The notes under the pieces were generated by a model, which had not been told where the DNA came from, made no database searches, and saw only the letters and a program-made list of their open reading frames with translations. 17,325 bases of DNA from Clostridiales bacterium (lineage in GTDB: Bacteria; Bacillota; Clostridia; Oscillospirales; Acutalibacteraceae). The translations under genes and the position numbers were made by a program. Location: the NCBI GenBank assembly GCA_019419895.1, contig JAHZIE010000027.1, positions 18,654 through 35,978 on the forward strand, written 5' to 3'. The number at the start of each line of letters is the position of its first letter. Position 1 is the first letter of the stretch. This document shows positions 1 through 7,350 of the stretch, piece by piece.

Positions 1-962
1 TTATAATAATCCTCAAATTTTTCCGGCGGATGATCCCAGCCGTCAATGGGGGAACGCCCGTCGATAAAAATCAGGCCACCGTCATGGTTCCAGGTGCCTT
101 TGGTGCCGCTGACGCCGCAGAAGCGGCTGTAGTAACGGGGAAGGGTGGTGTCATGGGTCAAAAGGATCGTCTCGCCATGAGCGCATTTGATCATGGTGGT
201 CACAATGTCCCCTTCACAGAACTGGGCGCGGGAAACATCATATTCCTCTCCCTTTTCCCGGAGAAGATACTCGTTAAGACCTCTTGCCTTGGAGGCCATG
301 GAGGTCAGGGTCAGCATACGGTTGCCCCGGTTGATATTCAAAAACTTTGAAAGAGGGCCGATAGCATGTCCTGGATACAAATCGGCGTTGCGGTGCATAT
401 AATTGTCAAAACGGTAATGCCTGTTTTCCCGTCCGAAAGAAACCTCCTCACGCAGATCATGGCCGTATCCGCCGGTGCAATGAATCAGCTCCCCAAAAAT
501 GCCCTCTTTGATCATTCGGAGAATCGCCATTTCTTCCTTGTCATAACAGCAGTTTTCCAGGGCCATGCAGGGAACTCCCGTTCTCTGAGAGGTGCGCACA
601 AGCTGCCAGCACTCGTCAATGGAGCTTCCACCGCCGCACTCAACAGCGGGATAGATTCCCGCGTTCATGGCGTCAACCGCCAAATATCCATGAGCCGCCC
701 AGGAAGCGGTGATCAAAACCGCGTCCAAATCGCCCCTTTGGAACATTTCCTTATAATCGGTATAGGCGTCAACGGTAATCCCCTGATCCTCTCCCGCTTT
801 TTTCGCCGCCTCTTTCGCACGGTCCTCATACAAATCACAGACAGCGGGGACAATGACGTCATCCATTTCCGTCAGCAGGGGGAACATGCTGCTTCCCCTT
901 CCGCTGGTGCCGATAACGCCAATTCGGGCGATGTGGTCTTTTTTCTTTTCAGAAACCAGCAT
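1..962 (-). CDS. Gfo/Idh/MocA-family oxidoreductase, GH109-like (3' end outside window)
   Basis: Reading the minus strand from the ATG at 962 gives an open frame of 320 codons that runs off the left edge without a stop. An AGGTGGA-like ribosome binding site lies just upstream of this ATG. Near the N-terminus is a Rossmann dinucleotide-binding pattern (IGVIGTSGRGS), followed by a DLDAVLITAS segment and an AVECGGG segment where Gfo/Idh/MocA proteins carry the EKP-type motif. Further on, HRNADLYPGHAIGPLSKF and LNINRGNRM resemble the signature of GH109-type family members, which cleave glycosidic bonds with tightly bound NAD. The family assignment is firm; glycosidase versus plain dehydrogenase activity is inference. 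The canonical EKP lysine is not visible (ECG instead), which fits the GH109-like branch. It is divergent from the AraC-type regulator, so it is a likely target of it. Confidence 0.88.
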   Translation of the reverse strand, partial: MLVSEKKKDHIARIGVIGTSGRGSSMFPLLTEMDDVIVPAVCDLYEDRAKEAAKKAGEDQGITVDAYTDYKEMFQRGDLDAVLITASWAAHGYLAVDAMNAGIYPAVECGGGSSIDECWQLVRTSQRTGVPCMALENCCYDKEEMAILRMIKEGIFGELIHCTGGYGHDLREEVSFGRENRHYRFDNYMHRNADLYPGHAIGPLSKFLNINRGNRMLTLTSMASKARGLNEYLLREKGEEYDVSRAQFCEGDIVTTMIKCAHGETILLTHDTTLPRYYSRFCGVSGTKGTWNHDGGLIFIDGRSPIDGWDHPPEKFEDYY

Positions 963-1029
963 TTCAGCTCCACCTTTCTTCCAAGCAAGTTTTCCTGCCG
1001 CATATTTCACTTTTCTTTGTTGAATTATC

Positions 1030-1058
1030 TTGATTTTTGACAGGGAAAAATCTACAAT
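1030..1058 (+). promoter_or_regulatory. Predicted sigma-A promoter for the AraC-type regulator
   Basis: TTGATT (1030-1035), a 17-base spacer and TACAAT (1053-1058) form a good vegetative promoter reading rightwards; transcription would start near 1065. This lies downstream of position 1037, where the reading frame could nominally begin, and therefore supports the GTG start at 1157. A TTGACA at 1037-1042 overlaps but has no well-placed -10. The promoter of the divergent minus-strand gene was not clear. Confidence 0.6.
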
Positions 1059-1156
1059 ATGAGATGAGATTATCATACCCCAGCCCCGGCGCAAAACCAA
1101 TACAAATTCCTTTTCATAAAGTTCAAATTTGTTCACTCAACAGGAGGAGCCTATCT

Positions 1157-2062
1157 GTGGCAAACGAGGCAAACAAAGAATACGTCAAGCTCAAGCTCAC
1201 CAATGTAATCCGCATCACCCGTCTGGTCAGCGTCCATTATCTGGAATACGAAAAAAACTTTGTTTTTGACGGTGAAAGCCATGATTTCTGGGAAATGGTA
1301 TATGTGGATATGGGGGACGTTGTTATTCACGCGGACGAGGAAGAATTTCAGCTTCATCAAGGGGAAATGGTTTTTCATAAACCCAATGAATTTCACAAAA
1401 TCCGGGCGAACGGCGTTACGGCGTCCAATGTTTTCATCGTCTCATTTGTCTGCCAATCGCCCGCCATGCGTTTCTTTTATGGAAAAAGGATGAAGCTGCC
1501 CCTCCATCTGAAAAGCTTTATCTCCCATATTATCGCCGAAAGCCGGAGCGCCTTTATTCTCCCCTGCTTTGATCCCAGCTCAAAAGAACTGAAGGTGAAC
1601 GAAAACGCTCCCATCGGCGCCCAGCAGCTTGTGGGCCTTTATCTGGAGCTTCTTCTGATTCTCCTGCTGCGGGAGGATGAAAAGCCCCCCCTCTCCCCCC
1701 TGGTGTTCGCCTCAAAGGAAAGCTTTGACAATCATCTGGTTTCCCAAATCATCGGTTTTATGGACGAACATATTTACGGCACCCTTTCCATCCGTGAAAT
1801 CTGCGAGCATGTCAATTACGGCAAAACCTTTGTCAGCAACACCGTCAAAAAAGCTACGGGGTATCCTGTGATGCAGTATTATAATATGCTAAAAATTGCC
1901 GAGGCGAAAAAAATGATCCGGGAGGGCATCCACAATTACACCCAAATCGCCAACCGCCTCTGCTTTGACAATCCCCACTATTTCACCAGGGTATTCAAGC
2001 GCATCTGCGGCATGACGCCAAAGGAATACCAGATGTCCGTATGGGCGGATTTACCTGAATAG
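1157..2062 (+). CDS. AraC-family transcriptional regulator with N-terminal cupin sensor
   Basis: The 301-residue protein starts at GTG 1157, chosen because AGGAGG (1142-1147) sits 9 bases upstream and the predicted promoter lies inside any longer version. Residues about 45-85 form a cupin-type sugar-sensing domain (VDMGDVVIHAD, then LHQGEMVFHKPNEFHKI). Residues about 195-296 form the double helix-turn-helix AraC domain: SIREICEHVNYGKTFVSNTV is the first HTH, and YTQIANRLCFDNPHYFTRVF followed by GMTPKEYQ is the second. This is the usual build and length of AraC regulators that sense a sugar and activate glycan-use genes. It is divergent from the Gfo/Idh gene and upstream of the large glycosidase-like gene, so regulation of both is the simple inference. 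The effector sugar cannot be read from the sequence. Confidence 0.93.
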   Translation: MANEANKEYVKLKLTNVIRITRLVSVHYLEYEKNFVFDGESHDFWEMVYVDMGDVVIHADEEEFQLHQGEMVFHKPNEFHKIRANGVTASNVFIVSFVCQSPAMRFFYGKRMKLPLHLKSFISHIIAESRSAFILPCFDPSSKELKVNENAPIGAQQLVGLYLELLLILLLREDEKPPLSPLVFASKESFDNHLVSQIIGFMDEHIYGTLSIREICEHVNYGKTFVSNTVKKATGYPVMQYYNMLKIAEAKKMIREGIHNYTQIANRLCFDNPHYFTRVFKRICGMTPKEYQMSVWADLPE

Positions 2063-2070
2063 ATCATTTC

Positions 2071-2108
2071 ACTCCCTTCCGCATCAGGCGGAGGGGAGTT
2101 TTGTTTTG
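2071..2108 (+). terminator. Intrinsic terminator after the AraC-type gene
   Basis: A 12-base-pair stem (2071-2082 with 2088-2099, one T-G wobble) with the 5-base loop ATCAG is followed by a T-rich tract. It lies 8 bases after the stop codon and separates the regulator from the glycosidase-like gene. Confidence 0.85.
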
Positions 2109-2445
2109 CTCAAAGTATCGTAAAAAAAGCTTTGCCCGCGATGATTGGGGAAACCGGGCGTCCTCTGAAAATACAGCGGAAATGAAAACTTCCCATGGGA
2201 AAGACGCACCCGTCTACGGGACGGAGGAAAGGCGGGGAACAAAAATTCCGGTATTCCCCGGGGACTCAGCCCTCAGGTTGAACATTCCCCGGCTGGCCTT
2301 CCCGACAAAACAAAAATCGCCCCTTATGAAAAAGAGGAACTCCTTAATATATACCCTAGCAAAACCAGCCGAAAAGTTTTACAATAAGGTCAATCCATCA
2401 TATTCCGCCTGCCCCAGGGCAGGTATCAATTTGGGAGGGAATTCA
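2109..2445 (+). promoter_or_regulatory. Upstream region of the glycosidase-like gene
   Basis: No convincing gene lies here. The frame of the following CDS is open through the whole stretch, but no SD site supports an earlier start and the translated composition is unlike a protein domain. A possible -10 box TACAAT lies at 2380-2385, with only a poor -35 (TAGCAA, 2357-2362), as expected of a promoter that needs an activator. The strong SD GGGAGGG near 2433 fixes the start at 2446. Confidence 0.4.
2408..2423. promoter_or_regulatory. Inverted repeat, possible operator or 5'-UTR hairpin
   Basis: CCTGCCC and GGGCAGG form a perfect 7-base inverted repeat around a CA centre. It sits between the candidate -10 box and the SD site of the glycosidase-like gene. 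It could be a protein-binding dyad or a small RNA hairpin; the two base spacing would make a very tight loop, which favours the DNA operator reading. Confidence 0.35.
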
Positions 2446-5400
2446 ATGCTCTATAAAAAAAATATAGAAAAAGAACTGGACAAGGGGCTGTTCCAAAATC
2501 CTACCAGCGAGTACCGCGGCACTCCTTTCTGGGCATGGAACTGCAAGCTGAACAGCGACATGCTCCGGGAGCAGATCGACATGCTGCAGCAGATGGGCTT
2601 TGGCGGCTTTCACATGCATGTCCGTACCGGCATGGCTACTACCTATCTGAGCGACGAATTTTTTGAGCTTATTTCCGACTGTGTGGAAAAGGCCAAGGAA
2701 AACCATATGCTTGCCTGGCTGTATGACGAGGATCGCTGGCCCTCCGGGGCTGCCGGCGGTATTATCACCCGGGATCCCCAGTATCGGGCGCGCCATCTTC
2801 TCTTTACCCCCTGCCCTTACGGTGATGAATATAAGGGGTATCAGAAAGAGCTGGTCGGCGTCGGACGCCTGCCCTCCGAACGGACAAAGAACGGAAGCCT
2901 TCTGGCCTGCTACGATATCGTTCTCGATAAGGACGGCTATCTGCTGAGCGGTAAAAGGATCTCCCCTGACAGTGAGGCGGAAGGGAAAAAATGGTACGCC
3001 TATGTGGAACTGGCCACTCCGTCCGAATGGTACAACAACCAGACCTATCTCAATACTTTGGATAAAAAGGCCGTAGATCGCTTTATTGAAGTGACCCATG
3101 AAAGCTATTTGAAAAAGGTTGGAACGGACTTTGGGGAAGCTGTCCCGGCGATTTTCACCGACGAGCCCCAATTTACCGGCAAGGCTACCCTGCGGTTCGG
3201 CCTGGAGGAAAGGGACATTACCCTTCCCTGGACAGACGATCTGCCTGAAACCTTTCAGGAGGCCTATTCCGAGGACTTGGTCGATTCTCTGCCTGAGCTC
3301 ATCTGGGATCTGCCGGATTCCAGGGTTTCCACCGTCCGTTACCATTATCACGATCATGTCACCGAGCGGTTTGTCGAGGCTTTTGCTGACAGCTGCGGGA
3401 ATTGGTGCTTCAATCATAACATTGCCCTGACCGGGCATGTGATGGCGGAATCCACCCTGGGCTCCCAAACCTCCATGGTGGGGGAGGCCATGCGCTGCTA
3501 CCGGAAATTTGGTCTTCCCGGCATTGACATGCTCTGCGACTGGAGGGAATACACCACCGCAAAGCAGGCGCAGTCGGCTGTCCATCAGTATGGCCGGGAA
3601 GGGATGACCTCCGAGCTGTACGGCGTTACCAACTGGGATTTCGATTTCCGCGGCCACAAACTGCAAGGGGATTGGCAGGCGGCCCTGGGCGTCACCGTCC
3701 GGGTACCCCATCTGTCCTGGGTTTCCATGGGCGGGGAGGCAAAGCGCGACTATCCCGCCAGTATCAACTATCAATCCCCATGGTATCAGGAATACTCTTA
3801 CATTGAGGATCACTTTGCCCGTCTGAACACCGCCCTGACGCGGGGAACCCCCATTGTCAAGGTCGGCGTCATCCACCCTATTGAAAGCTATTGGCTTCAC
3901 TGGGGTCCCTCCGAGCAGACCGCCCTGGATCGTGAACAGCTGGACAATAATTTTCAGGATCTGACCAAATGGCTCCTCTTCGGCGCCATAGATTTTGATT
4001 TCATTGCCGAATCCCTTCTTCCTGAACAGTGCGGGGAGGGCGGCGCGCCTCTGCGGGTGGGGAAAATGGCTTATGACGCCATCGTGGTTCCCGGCTGCGA
4101 AACTCTGAGAAGCTCCACCTTAGACCGGCTGGAAGCCTTCCGTAAAGCTGGGGGAAAGCTTATCTTTATGGGCGACGCTCCAAAATACGAAAACGCGGTT
4201 CCCAGCTCCAGAGGGAAAAAACTGTTCGATTCCTCCATACAGGTCAGCTTCGGCAGATCCTCCATCTTGAAGGCCCTGGACGACTGCCGTACCATCGACA
4301 TCCGCAATGAAAAGGGAAACTACACGGAAGATTTATTCTATCAGATGCGTCAGGATGGAGACAAAAAATGGCTTTTCATCGCCCATGCTTCCCTGCCAAA
4401 GCCGCGGGAAACCGCCGCGGCGCAAAACATCATTATCAATATCCGAGGAGAATACGCCCCCACCCTCTACGATACCCTGACGGGGGAGATCTCCTCCATT
4501 CCCTATTCCCATCAAAACGGCAATACCCATATCAGCACTACCGTTTACTGCCACGACAGCCTTCTTCTCCAGCTGGCCCCCTCCAACGCAAAGGCGCCTG
4601 AGCTTTCAAATTGCGATATCTCCTCTTCCTCCCAGCTGAAGCTGCCCGCTATGGTTCCCTACACCCTCAGCGAACCCAACGTGTATATGCTGGATATGGC
4701 GGAATATTCCCTTGACGGGGAAGAATTCAATGAAGAGGAGGAGATCCTCCGCCTTGACAACAAGTGCAAGCAGCGCCTGGGATGGCCTCAAAACTCGGTA
4801 ACGCAGCCCTGGGCGATTCCCGAAGAGCCTTATCAGCACACGGTTACTCTGCGCTATACCATTGAAAGTGAAATCCAGTATGAGGGCGCGTCCCTCGCCT
4901 TGGAGCATGGTGGCGAGGCGGAAATCTCCTGGAACGGGGAAAAAGTTTCCAACCAGTCGTCCGGCTGGTATGTAGACAAAAACGCCATTCAGAAGGTCGC
5001 CCTGCCGGAGATAAAGAAGGGAACCAATATTTTGACCATCACATGGCCCTTCAGCAAACGGATTAACCTGGAATGGTGCTATCTGCTGGGTGATTTCGGC
5101 GTCAGGGTATGCGGCCGCAAAAAGTGGATTGTCCCCGCGGCCAAAGAGCTCGCCTTTAGCGATGTTGTTTCCCAGGGGCTCCCCTTCTACGGCGGCAATA
5201 TTACCTATCATATCGATTTCGAAGGAGAAGGCGATTTCACCCTCACCTCTTCCGCCTATCACGGCGCCCTTCTTAACGTATCGCTGGACGGCAAACCCAC
5301 CGGAAGGATCGTATTCTCTCCCTACCAGCTGACGCTGAAAAATGTGAAACCCGGCCGTCACAGGCTGGATATCACCCTTTTTGGCACCCGTGTCAACACC

Positions 5401-5550
5401 TTTGGTCAGGTTCACCTGATACTCCCCAATTATACCGGTTATTGGTTTGGTCCAAACGCCTGGAGGACCAAGGATTATGAGTGGTCCTATGAATATCAGC
5501 TTAGATCCGTCGGCCTTCTTTCTTCCCCTACCCTTTGCAAAAATAAATAA
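2446..5550 (+). CDS. Large glycoside-hydrolase-like protein (GH106/alpha-L-rhamnosidase-related)
   Basis: This 1034-residue protein starts at ATG 2446, 7 bases after a GGGAGGG SD site. The N-terminus has no signal peptide, so it is likely cytoplasmic and acts on imported oligosaccharides. Visible features are RGTPFWAWN (about 24-32), MGFGGFHMHVRTG (about 50-62), LYDEDRWPSGAAGG (about 92-105), FTDEPQF (about 237-243), a TSELYGVTNWDF segment (about 388-399) and HLSWVSMGGEAKRDYP (about 422-437). These describe a TIM-barrel-like glycosidase whose acidic residues in FTDEPQ and TSELYG are the best catalytic candidates. The C-terminal third looks beta-rich, with two carbohydrate-binding/jelly-roll-like stretches (around EISWNGEKV and LNVSLDGKPTGR). 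The pattern recalls GH106 rhamnosidases and relatives often left unclassified; glycosidase function is likely, but the substrate is inference. It follows the AraC-type regulator after a terminator. Confidence 0.75.
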   Translation: MLYKKNIEKELDKGLFQNPTSEYRGTPFWAWNCKLNSDMLREQIDMLQQMGFGGFHMHVRTGMATTYLSDEFFELISDCVEKAKENHMLAWLYDEDRWPSGAAGGIITRDPQYRARHLLFTPCPYGDEYKGYQKELVGVGRLPSERTKNGSLLACYDIVLDKDGYLLSGKRISPDSEAEGKKWYAYVELATPSEWYNNQTYLNTLDKKAVDRFIEVTHESYLKKVGTDFGEAVPAIFTDEPQFTGKATLRFGLEERDITLPWTDDLPETFQEAYSEDLVDSLPELIWDLPDSRVSTVRYHYHDHVTERFVEAFADSCGNWCFNHNIALTGHVMAESTLGSQTSMVGEAMRCYRKFGLPGIDMLCDWREYTTAKQAQSAVHQYGREGMTSELYGVTNWDFDFRGHKLQGDWQAALGVTVRVPHLSWVSMGGEAKRDYPASINYQSPWYQEYSYIEDHFARLNTALTRGTPIVKVGVIHPIESYWLHWGPSEQTALDREQLDNNFQDLTKWLLFGAIDFDFIAESLLPEQCGEGGAPLRVGKMAYDAIVVPGCETLRSSTLDRLEAFRKAGGKLIFMGDAPKYENAVPSSRGKKLFDSSIQVSFGRSSILKALDDCRTIDIRNEKGNYTEDLFYQMRQDGDKKWLFIAHASLPKPRETAAAQNIIINIRGEYAPTLYDTLTGEISSIPYSHQNGNTHISTTVYCHDSLLLQLAPSNAKAPELSNCDISSSSQLKLPAMVPYTLSEPNVYMLDMAEYSLDGEEFNEEEEILRLDNKCKQRLGWPQNSVTQPWAIPEEPYQHTVTLRYTIESEIQYEGASLALEHGGEAEISWNGEKVSNQSSGWYVDKNAIQKVALPEIKKGTNILTITWPFSKRINLEWCYLLGDFGVRVCGRKKWIVPAAKELAFSDVVSQGLPFYGGNITYHIDFEGEGDFTLTSSAYHGALLNVSLDGKPTGRIVFSPYQLTLKNVKPGRHRLDITLFGTRVNTFGQVHLILPNYTGYWFGPNAWRTKDYEWSYEYQLRSVGLLSSPTLCKNK

Positions 5551-5602
5551 ATCCGGTTTTCTATTACGCATAGAGTCTGTGGGAGCCACATTTCCAAAAG
5601 AT

Positions 5603-5648
5603 ACAAACCGGCGCGCTAATTAAAAGGCGCGCCGGTTTGTTGTTGTAT
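5603..5648 (+). terminator. Intrinsic terminator after the glycosidase-like gene
   Basis: A perfect 14-base-pair stem (5603-5616 with 5627-5640, ACAAACCGGCGCGC arm) closes a 10-base AT-rich loop and is followed by a T-rich stretch. It ends the carbohydrate transcription unit and isolates the next gene. Confidence 0.85.
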
Positions 5649-5670
5649 AAGGCGGCATACCAAGAGCTTC

Positions 5671-5699
5671 TTGCAGCCGGTTAAAATTTTTGCTATAAT
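5671..5699 (+). promoter_or_regulatory. Strong sigma-A promoter of the FRG-domain gene
   Basis: TTGCAG (5671-5676), exactly 17 bases, then TATAAT (5694-5699). Transcription should start near 5706, so the coding start must lie downstream of that point. Nothing suggests an operator, so expression is probably constitutive. Confidence 0.75.
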
Positions 5700-5724
5700 T
5701 ATTTTACAAATTCTGACAGAAAAT

Positions 5725-7041
5725 ATGAATCTATTCCATAATAGGGGGGCGGTTATCTTCTTCTTTTTCTTCTTTTCCTTTGACGGCCTGTATTATATTA
5801 ATGAGGTGCAACAGGCATTTAAACAGATATGTATGGATAAAATGCTGTCTGACGGTTATTTTGATATGAGCGTATATATTTTCGGACGTATCAAAAAGGA
5901 TGAGATGTATGCCAGGCTTACCGCCCATAAGTCCAAATATGCCGTTTTGTATCAAGGCCCCTACCCAAAGCAGGATACCGCTGTCTCTGAATGGCGCGCA
6001 AAAATAAAGGAAGATGAAAACAATACTGAAAAGACAGCGCTTACCTATGAGGAAGCAAGCGCTATTGTAAACTGGGTGTATCGGTCGCTGAGAAACGCCC
6101 AGGAAAGAGAGGATTTTACCCGGACGCTGTTAAAAGAAATAAAGGAATTGCATCACATTCAAAGTAAAATTCGTTTTTCCAATGGGGTTGTATATAATAC
6201 CTCCAAGGTAGAGCTGCATTTCTTCACCTCTGTTTCCGGAGTAAGCTCTTTTGTTTCCTCTTTAAGAAAAAATACGGATATATTATTTTACCGCGGCCAT
6301 GCAAATTCCAATTATATTCTGCGCCCATCAGTTATGCGGACACCTGGCTGGCAGGAAAACGAAAGCAGGCTCTATCATGAGCTGCTGATAAATTGTCCTG
6401 AAGATTTTGAAAAGTGCGATACCCATCTGGAAAAACTAGTAAAAATGCAGCATTACGGCCTGCCGACCCGTTTGCTTGATATAACCAGGAATCTGCTGGT
6501 CGCTTTATTCTTTGCATGTGAAAGCGAGCCTGAGAACTATGGTGAACTGGTCTTGATTTCGGCAAATCATAAGGATATCAAATATCCCCAGAGCGATACG
6601 GTTTCTATTTTGTCAAGCCTTCCTGTATTTTCAAAGCAAAAGCAGCAGGAATTCTATTATCTGGCAAAGAATGCTGGCATTACCAAGCCGCAATTCAACG
6701 CACGGGCTGCAAGGCTAATCCATGAGGTTAGATTGGAAAAACCGGCGTTTCAGCCGGAAATAAATAAGGATGATATTCTAAATAGCTATATTGTTTACGC
6801 TTTGAAAAACAACAATCGGATTGTAAAACAGGACGGCGCGTTTATCCTTTGCGGCCTTTCTGAAAATAATAACTTTTTAGAAAAATTCCGTTATCGGGAG
6901 CATGGCAAAAAAGTAATCATACTTATTAATAAAAAGAAAAAAATACTTGAGCAGTTAGAAACCTTTTCTATCAATCGCGCGACTCTTTTTCCTGAAATCG
7001 AGTGTGTTTCTGAATATCTCAAAAATAAATATTCGTTATGA
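5725..7041 (+). CDS. FRG-domain protein, function unknown, defence-like
   Basis: From ATG 5725 the product has 438 residues. The FRG domain spans about residues 165-380: FYRGHANSNYILRPSV (188-203) carries the name-giving RG motif, MQHYGLPTRLLDITRN (241-256) is the second hallmark, and LFFACES and QDGAFILCG follow. The NRATLFPEIE segment near 416-425 is the usual C-terminal end of the family. Residues 30-160 are not recognised. FRG domains have no settled biochemical role; they occur in variable genes, some near defence loci. The gene has its own promoter and terminators on both sides and is richer in A/T than its left neighbour, which suggests an acquired cassette. The start is uncertain: the SD is weak, and residues 11-17 are a run of phenylalanines after I11 encoded by a pyrimidine tract that may be untranslated. 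Confidence 0.85.
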   Translation: MNLFHNRGAVIFFFFFFSFDGLYYINEVQQAFKQICMDKMLSDGYFDMSVYIFGRIKKDEMYARLTAHKSKYAVLYQGPYPKQDTAVSEWRAKIKEDENNTEKTALTYEEASAIVNWVYRSLRNAQEREDFTRTLLKEIKELHHIQSKIRFSNGVVYNTSKVELHFFTSVSGVSSFVSSLRKNTDILFYRGHANSNYILRPSVMRTPGWQENESRLYHELLINCPEDFEKCDTHLEKLVKMQHYGLPTRLLDITRNLLVALFFACESEPENYGELVLISANHKDIKYPQSDTVSILSSLPVFSKQKQQEFYYLAKNAGITKPQFNARAARLIHEVRLEKPAFQPEINKDDILNSYIVYALKNNNRIVKQDGAFILCGLSENNNFLEKFRYREHGKKVIILINKKKKILEQLETFSINRATLFPEIECVSEYLKNKYSL

Positions 7042-7062
7042 AAAAATGGTTCTTGACTTATT

Positions 7063-7139
7063 TTCAGTTTTATCCGCGCAACGAACAATTATCTTTGCGG
7101 AACTGAATGTATCCCCCTTCGCAAATCAAACCGCGGATA
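7063..7139. repeat. Nested inverted repeats downstream of the FRG gene
   Basis: TATCCGCG (7071-7078) pairs with CGCGGATA (7132-7139), and inside it TTTGCG (7094-7099) pairs with CGCAAA (7120-7125). An alternative fold pairs TTCAGTT (7063-7069) with AACTGAA (7101-7107) and CCGC with GCGG. The function is unknown; it could be a structured 3' end, a binding site or chance. Confidence 0.4.
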
Positions 7140-7160
7140 CGGGACTCCATACATAATTAC

Positions 7161-7200
7161 AAATGGGAGCAAGCGGATTTCCGTTTGCTCCCATTTATTT
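7161..7200 (+). terminator. Terminator between the FRG gene and the convergent MATE gene
   Basis: A 16-base-pair stem (7161-7176 with 7181-7196, one G-T wobble) has the 4-base loop ATTT and is followed by a T-rich tail on the plus strand. It terminates the FRG transcript; on the minus strand the tail is poorer in T but it may also stop the MATE transcript. Confidence 0.8.
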
Positions 7201-7350
7201 TCACGCGTTTTCCTTCTCAGTACCAGCCAAATGGTATCATCTTCGTATAGCCAAGCTCAGGTTTCTTCTCTGTAACATGCCTTTTCATAACTATCAGTGT
7301 AGTAATAGCACCCGCGCCGCCTCAGCGTCATCCGAAACAGCTCACACCGG

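Noticed and set aside
30..1040. Plus-strand open frames across the first kilobase.
   Set aside because: They are antisense to the clear Gfo/Idh/MocA gene on the minus strand, which has family motifs.
1037..1156. A longer start for the AraC-type protein.
   Set aside because: It would include the predicted promoter and lacks an SD; GTG 1157 has AGGAGG at good distance.
2101..2445. An open frame continuous with the glycosidase-like gene that would add 115 residues.
   Set aside because: The extra part begins in the T-tract of a terminator, has no SD and no protein-like pattern; a strong SD places the start at 2446.
5671..5724. A TTG start at 5671 for the FRG protein.
   Set aside because: That TTG is the -35 box of a consensus promoter, and the next codons include the -10 box.
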